From Anatilimnocola floriformis (lineage in GTDB: Bacteria; Planctomycetota; Planctomycetia; Pirellulales; Pirellulaceae): a stretch of 64,000 bases of DNA. Shown piece after piece: positions 24,755 through 33,698 of this stretch. The stretch is from NCBI RefSeq assembly GCF_024256385.1, contig NZ_JAMLFW010000001.1:4402001-4466000 (forward strand). The letters are read 5' to 3'. The notes under the pieces are model-generated. The model was not told the origin of the DNA. It did no database searches and worked only from the letters and a program-made list of their open reading frames with translations. The position numbers and the translations under genes are program-made. Numbering within the stretch: the stretch's first letter is position 1; every line of letters begins with the position of its first letter.

Positions 24755-26740
24755 CTAATTGGCTTCCACGGCCGGCGGTGTATTCGCTGCTGGCGCGGGC
24801 TTGCTGTCTGCGTCCGCAAGCGGAACCGGCTTGATGGTAGCAGCCCACGCCCGCAGGCGTCGGAGTTCCGCGGGATCATTACTGATCACTTGCACGAGGT
24901 GCGCGCGTGGCGAGAAAAACGAAGTGATGTCAATCCACACGTCCTGCTCTGCGGCGTCGATAAATTCCAGTTGCACCGTAAAGGGCTTGTCGAAGTCGAC
25001 CTCTTCCAGATTGGGAACTTCTTTGGTCTTCAGCGTCCAACCCTTTCCCTGCCAGGTTTTGACCGCTCCGTTGAGGTATGCCTTCGTCGTCGTTCGCCGA
25101 GCTCGCTCCTCGATGTTGCGATTTTCACGCGAAATCGTCACGGCGCCAGCGCCCTCTTTGACCACGGCTAACACAACGCCAGCCCCTTCGATTTCCTGCT
25201 TGACCGCGGAGTAGCCTTCGGGCAACTTCGCAGCGAGGATAATGTCTTCGAAGTTCTGCAGTTCAGTCCCGTTGGATTTTTTTGTTTCGGCGGACTTCGT
25301 TTCCGCGGACTTCGTTTCGGCGGACTTGGCTTCCGCGCGAGTTTCATCGACGGGCACTTCGGGAGTCGTTGTCGGTTTCTCTTCTTTGGGCTCGTCAGCC
25401 GGCTTAGCCTCAGCGGTGTTTACTTCCGCTGGTTTTTCCGGCGCAGGCTTCTCGGTTGCCGGGTTTTCGATCGTTGGCTTCTCAACCGCCGGCTTATTGT
25501 CATCGGTTGGAACTGGTTTGGGTTGTCCATCGCCGGCGGCTCGTTCAAGCATTTCGCCTTTGGCCAGCAGCAGCAGCTGTCCCTTGGTTGGCTTGGCCGA
25601 CGATTCAAAGACGAACTCGTTGCTGCCGATTTCGCGGATCGTCCCTTTCATCGAACCGACTTCGAAGGCATCTCCCTCGTGCAGCTTGAGCAGCGTGTTG
25701 GTCGGGCGAATATGCAGCCAGACTTCGCTGTCGTTGCCGACGCCAATGACTGCAGTGAACATCGTGTGCCGGGCCTGATCGAAGGCCAGTTTAGGCTCTT
25801 CGTCGACGGGCTTTTCTTGAACGACACGTTCCGGCTGTGGTGGCGGATCCGAAACTTTGACGATCAGCTTTTCGGTCGAAATATTCGGTGGGAAGTTGTC
25901 GTCGCGGGCCGTGATTTCGAATTCGTATTCGCCGGCTTTTCTGGGTGTCCAGCTGAGCCGACCATCGCGATCGAGCCGGGCGTCGCGCGACGGCGACTTG
26001 GTCAGTTCCATTTTCACGGAGTCGAGCGGATCAGGATCGCTGACCTTGGCTGCGATCGAGACTGCGCTGTTCGTGGTGCCGGATTGACGGCCCAGGCCGC
26101 TGATCTTCGGCGCGCGATTGGTCGGCGCAAAAATGTTCCGGCCGACAATTGCCAGTTGATACTTCTCGGCCGAATCGTGCTTCAACCGCTTCGATGGTCT
26201 GCTGTGTAAGGCTGATGCATCTGGGGCTGTCTTCACCGATACCGCGTCGAGCGTCAGGCTGACATCGAGTTCCTTCGAATCCTTGATTGGTTTCAAGCTG
26301 AGCCGCGTGACGCGATGCAGCAAGTCGATGCGATAGATATCGTCCAGGAATTTCACGACCTGCTCGTACCGTGCTTTGCCGGTCATGTTGAAGGTCAGTT
26401 GCGTGTAGATATCTGGCACCACGCGTTGCGGTCCCGGCGTGACCACCTGGTCATGAAAACCGGCTTCATGTGCCGTTGTCAGCAACCAGTGTTGATAGAG
26501 CGACCGGGAGAGATCCGCTTTCGGTGGCAAGGAACGAGCTTCGTATTCGCGAATCTTTTTGGCAGCCGCGAGCCCAACGTTCACTTGAACTTGTTCCCGC
26601 TGCAGTTCCATGTCCTTCTGCGCAAGCATGTCGAGCTTGGCATCGACCGCGCTACTGTAATAGCGAAACGTGAGAAACGCGATCAGGCACACCACGGCGA
26701 CGCCCACACCAATCGCCAGCATACGTTCGGAGGATTTCAT
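24755..26740 (-). CDS. Multidomain GspM/PilO-like inner membrane protein
   Basis: A 661-aa protein with an N-terminal membrane anchor (MLAIGVGVAVVCLIAFLTF), a coiled segment and a PilO/GspM-like domain (about residues 90-175, FNMTGKARYEQVVKFLDDIYRIDLLHRV). A region with YQLAIVGRNIFAPTN follows, recalling the homology region of GspC/PilP proteins, then an Ig/cadherin-like beta domain (GRLSWTPRKAGEYEFEITARDDN), a K/P/E/A-rich linker with an AETKS repeat, and a C-terminal globular domain. The ATG overlaps the stop of the PilM/GspL-like gene by 4 bp. It probably links the inner-membrane platform to the secretin, combining roles usually split between GspM and GspC. The domain assignments after residue 180 are inference. 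Confidence 0.7.
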   Translation of the reverse strand: MKSSERMLAIGVGVAVVCLIAFLTFRYYSSAVDAKLDMLAQKDMELQREQVQVNVGLAAAKKIREYEARSLPPKADLSRSLYQHWLLTTAHEAGFHDQVVTPGPQRVVPDIYTQLTFNMTGKARYEQVVKFLDDIYRIDLLHRVTRLSLKPIKDSKELDVSLTLDAVSVKTAPDASALHSRPSKRLKHDSAEKYQLAIVGRNIFAPTNRAPKISGLGRQSGTTNSAVSIAAKVSDPDPLDSVKMELTKSPSRDARLDRDGRLSWTPRKAGEYEFEITARDDNFPPNISTEKLIVKVSDPPPQPERVVQEKPVDEEPKLAFDQARHTMFTAVIGVGNDSEVWLHIRPTNTLLKLHEGDAFEVGSMKGTIREIGSNEFVFESSAKPTKGQLLLLAKGEMLERAAGDGQPKPVPTDDNKPAVEKPTIENPATEKPAPEKPAEVNTAEAKPADEPKEEKPTTTPEVPVDETRAEAKSAETKSAETKSAETKKSNGTELQNFEDIILAAKLPEGYSAVKQEIEGAGVVLAVVKEGAGAVTISRENRNIEERARRTTTKAYLNGAVKTWQGKGWTLKTKEVPNLEEVDFDKPFTVQLEFIDAAEQDVWIDITSFFSPRAHLVQVISNDPAELRRLRAWAATIKPVPLADADSKPAPAANTPPAVEAN

Positions 26741-28251
26741 TTCGCGCCTCCTTTCGCCGCCGGTTTGGCAATTGAGGTCGATGGTTTCGTGCGCGACTTT
26801 GCGTCTGGCGCTCCGCCGGGACCGTAGATGATCACTTCTTCGCGGTACCGCCAGGTCAATCCTTTGGCTTTTGGATCTTCCTTGCTACCGGCGCCCACGA
26901 TGGTTCGATCCTTGTCGCGGAACGCAGACTCCATTTCATTGATGGTGTCGGTATCAAGTGCCAAACCTTGAACTACCAGACTCCCACCACCTGTGTTCGG
27001 TCGGGCCGTGGCAACGAGATCTTCAGCGCGGGCATCGGCTGCCGAAGGGAACTTGGCCGAGAGACGTTCGAGTTCTTCCAGCCAATTGACATCGGCGGCA
27101 GTAAACTTATCGAGCTCTTGAGCCTTCTTGATGCCACCTTTACTTTGCGTCGCCTGCTTTTTGAGAGCTTCAACATCCCGGGCCTTGGCGACGATTTCGG
27201 CATCGAGCGAGCGGAGATGCCACCAGCCCATCACGAAGAGCAGCAGCACTGCCGCGGCCAGCGCACCACCCGCGATCGCGTAAGTTCGGCTGCGATTGAC
27301 CGGCGCGGGGCGTTTGCGGGGATTCAAAAAGTCGATGGTGTGCGTACGGCCGGCGGCTTCGTCGGTGAGCAAGCCGAGGAGCGGAGCGAACGCGCCAGGC
27401 GTTGATGGTGGCGACCGCTTCAGCGAATCGGAAGCTTCCACCACCATGAACGGATCGACGAAGTGCAGTTCGATTTGCAAGTCGTTTTTGGCAACGGTTT
27501 GCAATTCGGGAAACTTGCGGGCATCGCCGAAGATGACCAATTGATCGACACGCCGGCCGCCGAGTTGATTGGCGGCGGCGACGATGGTGCGTTTGATTTC
27601 GCCGATCAGGGCCTTGGTGCGCACTTCCTGAGGCGCTTCGTTGCTCGGCAAGCGGACCGTACGAGGATAGACCACATCAGGGCCGATGCTCACCGCCAGG
27701 TCGGCGTCTTCGCCCAGTACCTCAACGGTCATTCGGCAGCGCTGATCTTGATGCCAGCGCCGCAACAGCGAGGCCGCGGCAAAAGGACGTAGCACAAGAT
27801 GTGATGGCGTCAGACCGGCCGCAGCGCAGACCGCGCGAATCTGATTGACGATCTCCGGCGAAATGGTCGTGGCCAGCACATTGGTGCTGCCGTCGGCCGC
27901 GTTGCCGAGCGGAGAAAAGTCGAGCGGCCAATCGTCGCCGAGCGTGGTGAATTGCCGCATCGCGAGGAAGCGAACCAGATCGGGCAACTCTTCGACGGGC
28001 GACGGCGGCGTAGTGAGAAAGCGAAGCTCAAGATTAGCCCGGCCAACGGCGACGAGCGCGTCACCCTTGGGAACGTTGCGGGCCGTCAATTCCTTGCCGA
28101 GCAGCGAACCGATTTCGGCCGCGGTGACGGGATTGTCCTTGTCGATAAAGGGAATGCCGAAGGCTTCTTCAACGAAGGCGATTTTGCCGCGCTGCTGGGC
28201 GAGTGCCACCCGCAGTTCGTTGCTATCCCACTCGATGGCGACCAGACGCAT
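26737..28251 (-). CDS. PilM/GspL-like assembly platform protein
   Basis: A 504-aa protein with an N-terminal actin-like (ASKHA, PilM/cytoplasmic GspL) domain beginning MRLVAIEWDSNELRVAL, a membrane segment at about residue 330 (TYAIAGGALAAAVLLLFVMGWW), a coiled stretch (LDAEIVAKARDVEALKKQ), and a PilN/GspL-like periplasmic domain (SLVVQGLALDTDTINEMESAFRD). It thus resembles fused PilM plus PilN, as in GspL. It should connect the GspE ATPase to the pseudopilin assembly machinery. It overlaps the next gene by 4 bp and is separated from gspK by an inverted-repeat element. Confidence 0.82.
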   Translation of the reverse strand: MRLVAIEWDSNELRVALAQQRGKIAFVEEAFGIPFIDKDNPVTAAEIGSLLGKELTARNVPKGDALVAVGRANLELRFLTTPPSPVEELPDLVRFLAMRQFTTLGDDWPLDFSPLGNAADGSTNVLATTISPEIVNQIRAVCAAAGLTPSHLVLRPFAAASLLRRWHQDQRCRMTVEVLGEDADLAVSIGPDVVYPRTVRLPSNEAPQEVRTKALIGEIKRTIVAAANQLGGRRVDQLVIFGDARKFPELQTVAKNDLQIELHFVDPFMVVEASDSLKRSPPSTPGAFAPLLGLLTDEAAGRTHTIDFLNPRKRPAPVNRSRTYAIAGGALAAAVLLLFVMGWWHLRSLDAEIVAKARDVEALKKQATQSKGGIKKAQELDKFTAADVNWLEELERLSAKFPSAADARAEDLVATARPNTGGGSLVVQGLALDTDTINEMESAFRDKDRTIVGAGSKEDPKAKGLTWRYREEVIIYGPGGAPDAKSRTKPSTSIAKPAAKGGAK

Positions 28252-28267
28252 GGGCGATCAAATTTCT

Positions 28268-28334
28268 GTAGCTGAACTCGTGAGAGCTCAAAAGATGACG
28301 AGTTAACTGCCTGAAATCTCACGACTTCAGCTAC
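28268..28334. repeat. GTAGCTGAA-type inverted repeat, copy 1
   Basis: Arms GTAGCTGAACTCGTGAGA (28268-28285) and TCTCACGACTTCAGCTAC (28317-28334) pair at 17 of 18 positions. The outer ends match the element at 59734. It fills the gap between gspK (stop 1 bp away) and the PilM/GspL-like gene. Confidence 0.75.
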
Positions 28335-28335
28335 T

Positions 28336-29922
28336 TCATTGCAAACCGCCAGGAACGGTCGGCGTCGTGCCACCTTCCAGGAAATCGACCCCTAGCGTTT
28401 CCACCGCGTATCCCCGGCCGTAATGGCTCAGGTCTCTCCAGAATAATACGCGCGTGGGAGCCACGGAAGCATCGAAAATCGCCTCCACTCGCGACGACGC
28501 TTCGCCACTCTGGTAATAACCAACGATTTGCGCCCGATAAACATCGCCACCCGCACAAACGAACGGCATGAGGGTCCGCATTTCTTCGAGCGTGACAATT
28601 CCCTCGGCCATGATCCACGTTTCGTGCCGTTTGTTGGCGTTGTCGGCGGCCGGTTCGTACTCGCGCCGCGACAGAATCTCGGTCACGATGTCGTCGGTCA
28701 TTCCGGGAATGCCACGGAGGATGTGGGCCGGAGCCTGGTTGATATTGATCCGGCCGGGAATCGTCACGGCAGGATTGATCGTGCAAGTGTCCATCAGCTT
28801 CGGCAACCACACAGGCATGCCACCAGCCAAACCGCTGTTGAACGGCGACTGAATGACCATCGTTGTGCCGTTGTTCGTGATTCGTAGTCGTGCGTCACAC
28901 AGGTCGAGCAACTGAGTAAGCGGAATGCGGGCGGCCTTCGTCAGATCGGGAGCGGGCAAATTGCTGGCCGGGCTGCTCGCCTGGCCGGCGGCTGCATTCG
29001 GACCGTTTTGCCGATAGGCAATGATGAAGTTGACCCAGTCCTGCGGAAAATCGGCCGCGAGCAAGCTGTCGCTCAGCAACTGCATATCGTTGCCATTGAG
29101 ATAAACGCGAGGTTGGCCGTTCTCTTGCAGATTCGATTCGAGGCTATGCAGCGTGAAGTAGGCCCCCCACCCACGATCGCTGGCCGATGTCGTGGCCCCG
29201 GTGCCGCCACCTTCTTGCGGATCGAGTGTGCCGTTGCGATTCACGTCGGCGCCGATCAGCAGTTCGGGAGTAATGCCGCGCACCAGCAGCAACTCCTCGA
29301 CCGAATCAAGCGGACCGTTCTTGGGACGATAGGGAGGAGTCAAACCGGAATAGTAATCAACCTCGGCGCCGAGCGGCCGGGGTTCATCATCGGGATCGAG
29401 CCAATCGAGAATCGCGTTGGCGACTTCTTCGGTCATGCGCGGCAGGCTCATGAGCAGTTGCACGGCTGCGCCTTCTTGCTGCGCCTCGAGCACCAGCAAC
29501 GTATTCAAATTCAGCCGCGTCGATTCATCCTCCAGGCCATACCGGAGTCCGGCGAGATTGCCATCGTCATTCAAATTCGGCGACAAAATGCAAACGCTGC
29601 CGCGCTTCTTCGGATCATCATCGGGAACGATCGTGATCCCTTTGAATTGGTCCGGATTATTGAACACACCACCGGCTTGCAACCGCGTGGCGGGAGGCTT
29701 CGAGAGAAAGAACCGCGTCAGATCTCTGCCGGAGTCGACGAGCTGCCGGGTTTGCACCTGCATGCCCGTGAGCTGAGCCGATTCGTGATGAGTGAGCATC
29801 AGGTCGGTGAAGGAGTACGCGCCCAACGCGAGAAACATGATCACCACGAACACGATGACCAAGATCATGCCGCGCCGAGAGCGCTGCTGTTGTTTCGCTG
29901 AGCGACGACGTTTAGCGGCCAC
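28336..29922 (-). CDS. gspK: Type II secretion minor pseudopilin GspK
   Basis: A 528-aa protein. After a very basic leader (AAKRRRSAKQQQRSRRG) comes the hydrophobic pseudopilin helix MILVIVFVVIMFLALGAYSF, followed by a large periplasmic domain with LNLNTLLVLEA, ANAILDWLDPDDEPRPLGAE and INQAPAHILRGIPGMTDDIVTEIL, the helix-hairpin-helix-rich pattern of GspK. A GTG start at 29922 is chosen: it overlaps the gspJ stop (GTGGCCGCTAA) and GGAGGTGG lies directly upstream; ATG at 29868 would remove the leader. The long open frame further upstream is the shadow of the GspJ glycine tail. GspK caps the tip of the pseudopilus. Confidence 0.88.
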   Translation of the reverse strand: MAAKRRRSAKQQQRSRRGMILVIVFVVIMFLALGAYSFTDLMLTHHESAQLTGMQVQTRQLVDSGRDLTRFFLSKPPATRLQAGGVFNNPDQFKGITIVPDDDPKKRGSVCILSPNLNDDGNLAGLRYGLEDESTRLNLNTLLVLEAQQEGAAVQLLMSLPRMTEEVANAILDWLDPDDEPRPLGAEVDYYSGLTPPYRPKNGPLDSVEELLLVRGITPELLIGADVNRNGTLDPQEGGGTGATTSASDRGWGAYFTLHSLESNLQENGQPRVYLNGNDMQLLSDSLLAADFPQDWVNFIIAYRQNGPNAAAGQASSPASNLPAPDLTKAARIPLTQLLDLCDARLRITNNGTTMVIQSPFNSGLAGGMPVWLPKLMDTCTINPAVTIPGRININQAPAHILRGIPGMTDDIVTEILSRREYEPAADNANKRHETWIMAEGIVTLEEMRTLMPFVCAGGDVYRAQIVGYYQSGEASSRVEAIFDASVAPTRVLFWRDLSHYGRGYAVETLGVDFLEGGTTPTVPGGLQ

Positions 29923-31507
29923 GACCACCTCCACCGCCGCCGCCACCACCGCCTCGGGCTCCGCCACCACCAGTGCCACCGCTGCCTCGACCACCACCAC
30001 CCTGGCCGCCTTGACCTCCTTGGCCACCGCGACCTCCGCCCCCTTGGCCGCCTTGTCCCTGACCGCCTCGACCACCACCCTGACCGCCGTTGCCGCCAGG
30101 GCCGTTGCCACCATTTCCACCGGGGCCGTTTCCGCCAGGACCACCACCGTTGCCGCCCGGGCCATTGCCCTGACCACCTTGGCCGCCGCCGTTTTGTCCG
30201 CGGCCACCACCTTGTTGGCCAGCACCACCAGCGCCTCCCATGCCAGCTCCCAGACCACCGGCGCCAGCGCCGGTCATTCCTGCCGCGGCGGAGTCGCCCG
30301 AGGTGTCGATGCTGCCCGATTGCGACAGTGCGGTCTCTTCTTCGGCCGCAGCAGCCGCTTGCTGTTTTTCGTCGTAGGAAGTCGCCGTCGGCAGATTCAC
30401 CGTCAGCGTGTAAAGGCGCTCGTTCTCTTCGTCCTTCGAGCTCGCCGTGCCGCTGCTCTTGGCTTCTTGTTCTTCTTTGCTTTGCAAAATCACCGTGATC
30501 TCGATGGCAACCGGCAGGCCTTCCATCGACGCCGAATCCCACTCGCTGCTCCAGCTTGCACCATCGAAATACATGAACTGCAACCCGACGACTTCTTCAG
30601 CCATCAGTTCCGGAGCGCCGAGCGTGCCGTTCGAAACGCCGCTGCTCGATTCGTAATTCGAAACAGCCCGATCCAACACCCGCCGCATCAAGCCACGACC
30701 GCGACCATCTTGCCCGACATCCGTCATTCCTTCTTCCGGCCGCAAGTAATAGCTGACGGTTTTCATATCGCTGGGAATGTCGACCACGCCGGCCAACTGC
30801 GTGGGATCGACCTCGGCCTGAAATTGATCGACGCGCGGCAGACGGCTGATGTCGATCTGCAGCTCGGTGCTCGTGCCATACACGCCGATGATGCCACCCG
30901 CCTGTTGCTGATCGCCGTAGATCGAACCGGCTTGCGCCGTTTGCTGACCAACGCTGCCGGTCGTGCCCGAGGTCGTGGTTGTCGTTTGACCGCCAGTGCC
31001 GGTGCCAGTCTGCGTGCCGCCGCCCGTCCCCGTTTGCGTTCCGCCACCGGTACCGTTTTGAGCACCACCGCCGGTGCCATTTTGCGCACCGCCCGTTTGT
31101 TGCTGGCCGTTCTGCGAGCCGTTGTTGCCTTGAGCGCCCGTGCCGCCCGTTTGATTGCCGTTAGCGCCGGTTTGGCCTGTAGCGCCGGTCAATGCACCCA
31201 GCCCAGCGCTCGAAAGCGAGTTGCTGGCGATCTGCGAATTGCCCAGGACCGTTTCCAGCCCTTTGAGATCGGGCGGCATGTGCTGCACGGCAGCGCGAAT
31301 ATCATCGGCCATGTGACGAAGCACGGAGCGCGCGAGGCGCGACTCTTCGATGCTCGTTCGCCGAGTATCGAACATCTTGAAATTCAAATTGATCGACATG
31401 GCGATGAGCGCCATCACGATCGTGCTGAGCCCGAGCGCGAGGAGCAACTCGAGCAGCGTGACACCGCGACGAAGGGCCTTCGAGTTGAAAGTTGTTTTAG
31501 CGTCCAC
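29912..31507 (-). CDS. gspJ: Type II secretion pseudopilin GspJ with Gly-rich insert and tail
   Basis: A 531-aa protein with a prepilin N-terminus (DAKTTFNSKALRRG then VTLLELLLALGLSTIVMALI). A G/Q/T/N-rich insert sits at about residues 90-190 (repeats of QNGTGGG and QTGTGGG), then a globular domain with GLQFMYFDGASWSSEWDS, the GspJ-like beta sheet, and a final tail of about 140 residues composed mostly of glycine with N, P, Q and R. Known GspJ is about 200 residues, so this is more than twice the usual length. The GTG start at 31507 overlaps the gspI stop (GTGGACGCTAA) with AGGAGG 5 nt upstream. Open frame upstream of this is a shadow of the GspI tail. Confidence 0.85.
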   Translation of the reverse strand: MDAKTTFNSKALRRGVTLLELLLALGLSTIVMALIAMSINLNFKMFDTRRTSIEESRLARSVLRHMADDIRAAVQHMPPDLKGLETVLGNSQIASNSLSSAGLGALTGATGQTGANGNQTGGTGAQGNNGSQNGQQQTGGAQNGTGGGAQNGTGGGTQTGTGGGTQTGTGTGGQTTTTTSGTTGSVGQQTAQAGSIYGDQQQAGGIIGVYGTSTELQIDISRLPRVDQFQAEVDPTQLAGVVDIPSDMKTVSYYLRPEEGMTDVGQDGRGRGLMRRVLDRAVSNYESSSGVSNGTLGAPELMAEEVVGLQFMYFDGASWSSEWDSASMEGLPVAIEITVILQSKEEQEAKSSGTASSKDEENERLYTLTVNLPTATSYDEKQQAAAAAEEETALSQSGSIDTSGDSAAAGMTGAGAGGLGAGMGGAGGAGQQGGGRGQNGGGQGGQGNGPGGNGGGPGGNGPGGNGGNGPGGNGGQGGGRGGQGQGGQGGGGRGGQGGQGGQGGGGRGSGGTGGGGARGGGGGGGGGGRGR

Positions 31508-32444
31508 CGGATCCTCCTCGGCCACCGCCGCCACCACCACCGCGAGTTCCACCGCCGCCACCACCACCGCGAGTTCCACCGCCGCCGCCACCTCGTCCAC
31601 CACCACCGCCTGGACCTTGGCCGCCGCCTCCACCACCACGGGGCCCACCGCCGCCGGCGCCTTGTCCACCACCCGGACCTTGACCGCCTCCTCCGCGTGG
31701 TCCGCCACCGTTACCGCCGGGACCATTCCCGCCAGCTCCGTTGCCACCACCACGCGGACCGCCGCCTGGACCTTGTCCACCACCACCGGGGCCTTGGCCG
31801 CCGCCCGGTCCTTGTCCGCCAAAGCCGCCATTCCCACCAAAGCCGCCGTTACCCCCCGGACCGTTACCGTTGCCGCCAGGGCCTTGTCCACCAGCACCAC
31901 CTTGACCACCCCCAATGCCACCGAGCCCGCCTGCTCCGGCACCAGCACCAGCGGCCCCTGCAGCTGCACCGAGTTGCGCAGCCGCCGAAGTGCTCCCCGC
32001 CGAAGCCTGGCCTTGGTTGGCATTTGCGCCGATCGATTTTTTCATTTCCGCCGCGGCCAGTTTGGCATCGGCTTCGACTTGCGGATCGACGATCCAGCGT
32101 GTGAGTTTGAAGGTAACCGGCGTCGTGGTGACCGCGGGGTCTTGTTCGACCAACACTTGAATGGAGAGCAAACCTTCCTGATCGATGGGCAACATTTCGA
32201 CCGAGCACAACCATTCGCCCGAATCATCGGCGGGCTCTTTTACGACCGTTTCGGGCAAGGTGATGCCGCTGGCAATCTCGGCCATCTTGCTTTCGGCGAG
32301 CAACTGAGCCGTCGTCGAATCGCGAGCGATGGCAGCCGAGCGAGCACCAGTGCGGACGTGAAAGCCGAGCACAGCGAGCGCGCCGCCCAGAATGGTGAGG
32401 GCCAGCATCACTTCGAGCAGTGACAAACCACGACGATTACTCAT
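31497..32444 (-). CDS. gspI: Type II secretion pseudopilin GspI with long Gly-rich tail
   Basis: A 315-aa protein. The N-terminus is a class III prepilin (MSNRRG, then LSLLEVMLALTILGGALAVLG), and residues to about 135 form a compact domain with LAESKMAEIASG and WLCSVEMLPID as in GspI. From about residue 145 the chain turns into an Ala/Gly and then almost pure Gly/Pro/Asn/Arg sequence of about 170 residues. Known GspI is about 120-130 residues, so the tail more than doubles it. Its ATG overlaps the gspH stop by 4 bp. The end of the tail codes for the ribosome binding site of gspJ. Confidence 0.87.
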   Translation of the reverse strand: MSNRRGLSLLEVMLALTILGGALAVLGFHVRTGARSAAIARDSTTAQLLAESKMAEIASGITLPETVVKEPADDSGEWLCSVEMLPIDQEGLLSIQVLVEQDPAVTTTPVTFKLTRWIVDPQVEADAKLAAAEMKKSIGANANQGQASAGSTSAAAQLGAAAGAAGAGAGAGGLGGIGGGQGGAGGQGPGGNGNGPGGNGGFGGNGGFGGQGPGGGQGPGGGGQGPGGGPRGGGNGAGGNGPGGNGGGPRGGGGQGPGGGQGAGGGGPRGGGGGGQGPGGGGGRGGGGGGTRGGGGGGGTRGGGGGGGRGGSGGR

Positions 32445-33142
32445 GGAGTCACCTCGCCTGGTTGAATGGCGGCCAGCAGATCATCCAGCTTCTTTTCATC
32501 GCTGACCTGACTCGTGCCAGTCAGGCCGCGCAGGTTGATTCGATAGGCGTCTTGTTTCAAATCGCTCACGATCACGTAAGCGTCGGTCGCCGAACCATCC
32601 GGATAAAACAGAATCGGCCGGGACCACTGGCCACCTTCGGCTGTACCGGCATTCTGCAGCGAGGTCTCTACCGCGGAAGCCCGCGCCTGAAACTTCGCTT
32701 CGCCCGCGGCGAACGTAATGCCATCTTCCAGCTTCTTGGTTTCGACGGTTGCGTCGGGAGCTTCTACGGTGCCACCAAAGCCGTTGGTTGCTTCCGATTC
32801 GCCCTCGGTTGCTTCATCGCCCGAAGTCCAGGGCTGCAGCGAGAATTGATTGCCGTTCAGCTCGTAGCGGAAGACCTGAATGCGGCCGGTCTTCATCGCT
32901 TTAACGTGGGCTCGCGACCAGGCGATGCGCATCGATTCGGCCGCACTCTTCAGACGTTGGCGGCGGAGCATGTTGAGCACGTTCGGCGCGACAACCGCGC
33001 CGGCGACAACCAGGATCAGCAGCACCATCATGATTTCGATGAGCGTGAACGCACGGCGAGTCTGTGCAGGCAGCAATTCAACGGACCGCGAATTAGCGGA
33101 CCGCGAAAACTGGGCGACAGAATGACATTCGCCGGGATGCAT
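32441..33142 (-). CDS. gspH: Type II secretion pseudopilin GspH-like
   Basis: A 233-aa protein with the prepilin motif RRAFTLIEIMMVLLILVVAGAVVAP at about residues 29-53 and a GspH-type soluble domain (MRIAWSRAHVKAMKTGRIQVFRYELNG). The leader before the processing site is about 30 residues, longer than the usual 6-15. AGGTGAG just upstream of the ATG at 33142 supports this start. It is positioned between gspG and gspI as in canonical operons. The protein would be cleaved by a prepilin peptidase encoded elsewhere. Confidence 0.85.
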   Translation of the reverse strand: MHPGECHSVAQFSRSANSRSVELLPAQTRRAFTLIEIMMVLLILVVAGAVVAPNVLNMLRRQRLKSAAESMRIAWSRAHVKAMKTGRIQVFRYELNGNQFSLQPWTSGDEATEGESEATNGFGGTVEAPDATVETKKLEDGITFAAGEAKFQARASAVETSLQNAGTAEGGQWSRPILFYPDGSATDAYVIVSDLKQDAYRINLRGLTGTSQVSDEKKLDDLLAAIQPGEVTP

Positions 33143-33169
33143 CGCTCACCTGTTTCAGACCAACCATTC

Positions 33170-33586
33170 CTAGAGACGAATGTCGTCCTGAGTTCCCGAA
33201 ACCCGATCCTTGCCGTTTGAAGTGATGGTGTAGTTCTCACCATTCGGCTCGTAGTTGTATTGCTGATCCCAGGGATCAACCGGCACGACCCCCTTTTGCA
33301 GGTAGGGGCCCTTCCACTTGCCTTCCGGCACATCGTCAGGAGCGTTCACCAGACCCTCGAGGGTCGATGGCGGCATGCCGACGTCGAGTTGGTAAGCCGT
33401 GCAGGCGCTGCTCAACTGGTTCAGCTGATTCTTGGCGGCCCGTTCGTAGGCAGTCGCTTGCATTTGCAGCACCGACACACCGACGATCGAACCCAGGACC
33501 ACGAGAATCCCGAGCACGAGCAAGATTTCGATGAGCGTAAAACCACGCCGTTTCTGCCGCCGCCGATTGACCAGAGAGGTCCGCAT
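33170..33586 (-). CDS. gspG: Major pseudopilin GspG
   Basis: A 138-aa protein with a prepilin leader and helix (RRRQKRRG, then FTLIEILLVLGILVVLGSIVG), the GspG core (AAKNQLNQLSSACTAYQLDVGMPPSTLEGLV) and the C-terminal GKWKGPYLQKG-VPVDPWDQQYNYEPNGE stretch that is diagnostic of GspG. The calcium-site loop at the end (SNGKDRVSGTQDDI) is close to the family pattern. AAGGAAG lies upstream of the ATG. It forms the body of the periplasmic pseudopilus. Confidence 0.95.
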   Translation of the reverse strand: MRTSLVNRRRQKRRGFTLIEILLVLGILVVLGSIVGVSVLQMQATAYERAAKNQLNQLSSACTAYQLDVGMPPSTLEGLVNAPDDVPEGKWKGPYLQKGVVPVDPWDQQYNYEPNGENYTITSNGKDRVSGTQDDIRL

Positions 33587-33698
33587 ATCCGCTTCCTTCT
33601 ACTAAAACCTGACTTCCAACTCATTTAACCCCTGCGGACGCCATCAGTCTCGCCGGGATGCCGCAAAAATTCGTTCGCGGCCGAATTATTAAAATCTA

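Noticed and set aside
29923-30258. Upstream extension of gspK
   Set aside because: The extra 112 codons translate the glycine-tail codons of gspJ in another frame (Val/Ala repeats), so a start at 29922 is preferred.
29912-31900. Possible CRISPR or tandem repeat array
   Set aside because: The repetition comes from glycine codons in two pseudopilin tails; there are no regular spacers or direct repeats of fixed length.
31508-32023. Upstream extension of gspJ
   Set aside because: Same reason: the extension is a shadow of the gspI tail in another frame.
29792-32104. 770-codon open frame on the plus strand
   Set aside because: Antisense shadow of gspJ and gspI; its Thr/Ala-rich and His/Arg-rich parts come from the glycine codon repeats.
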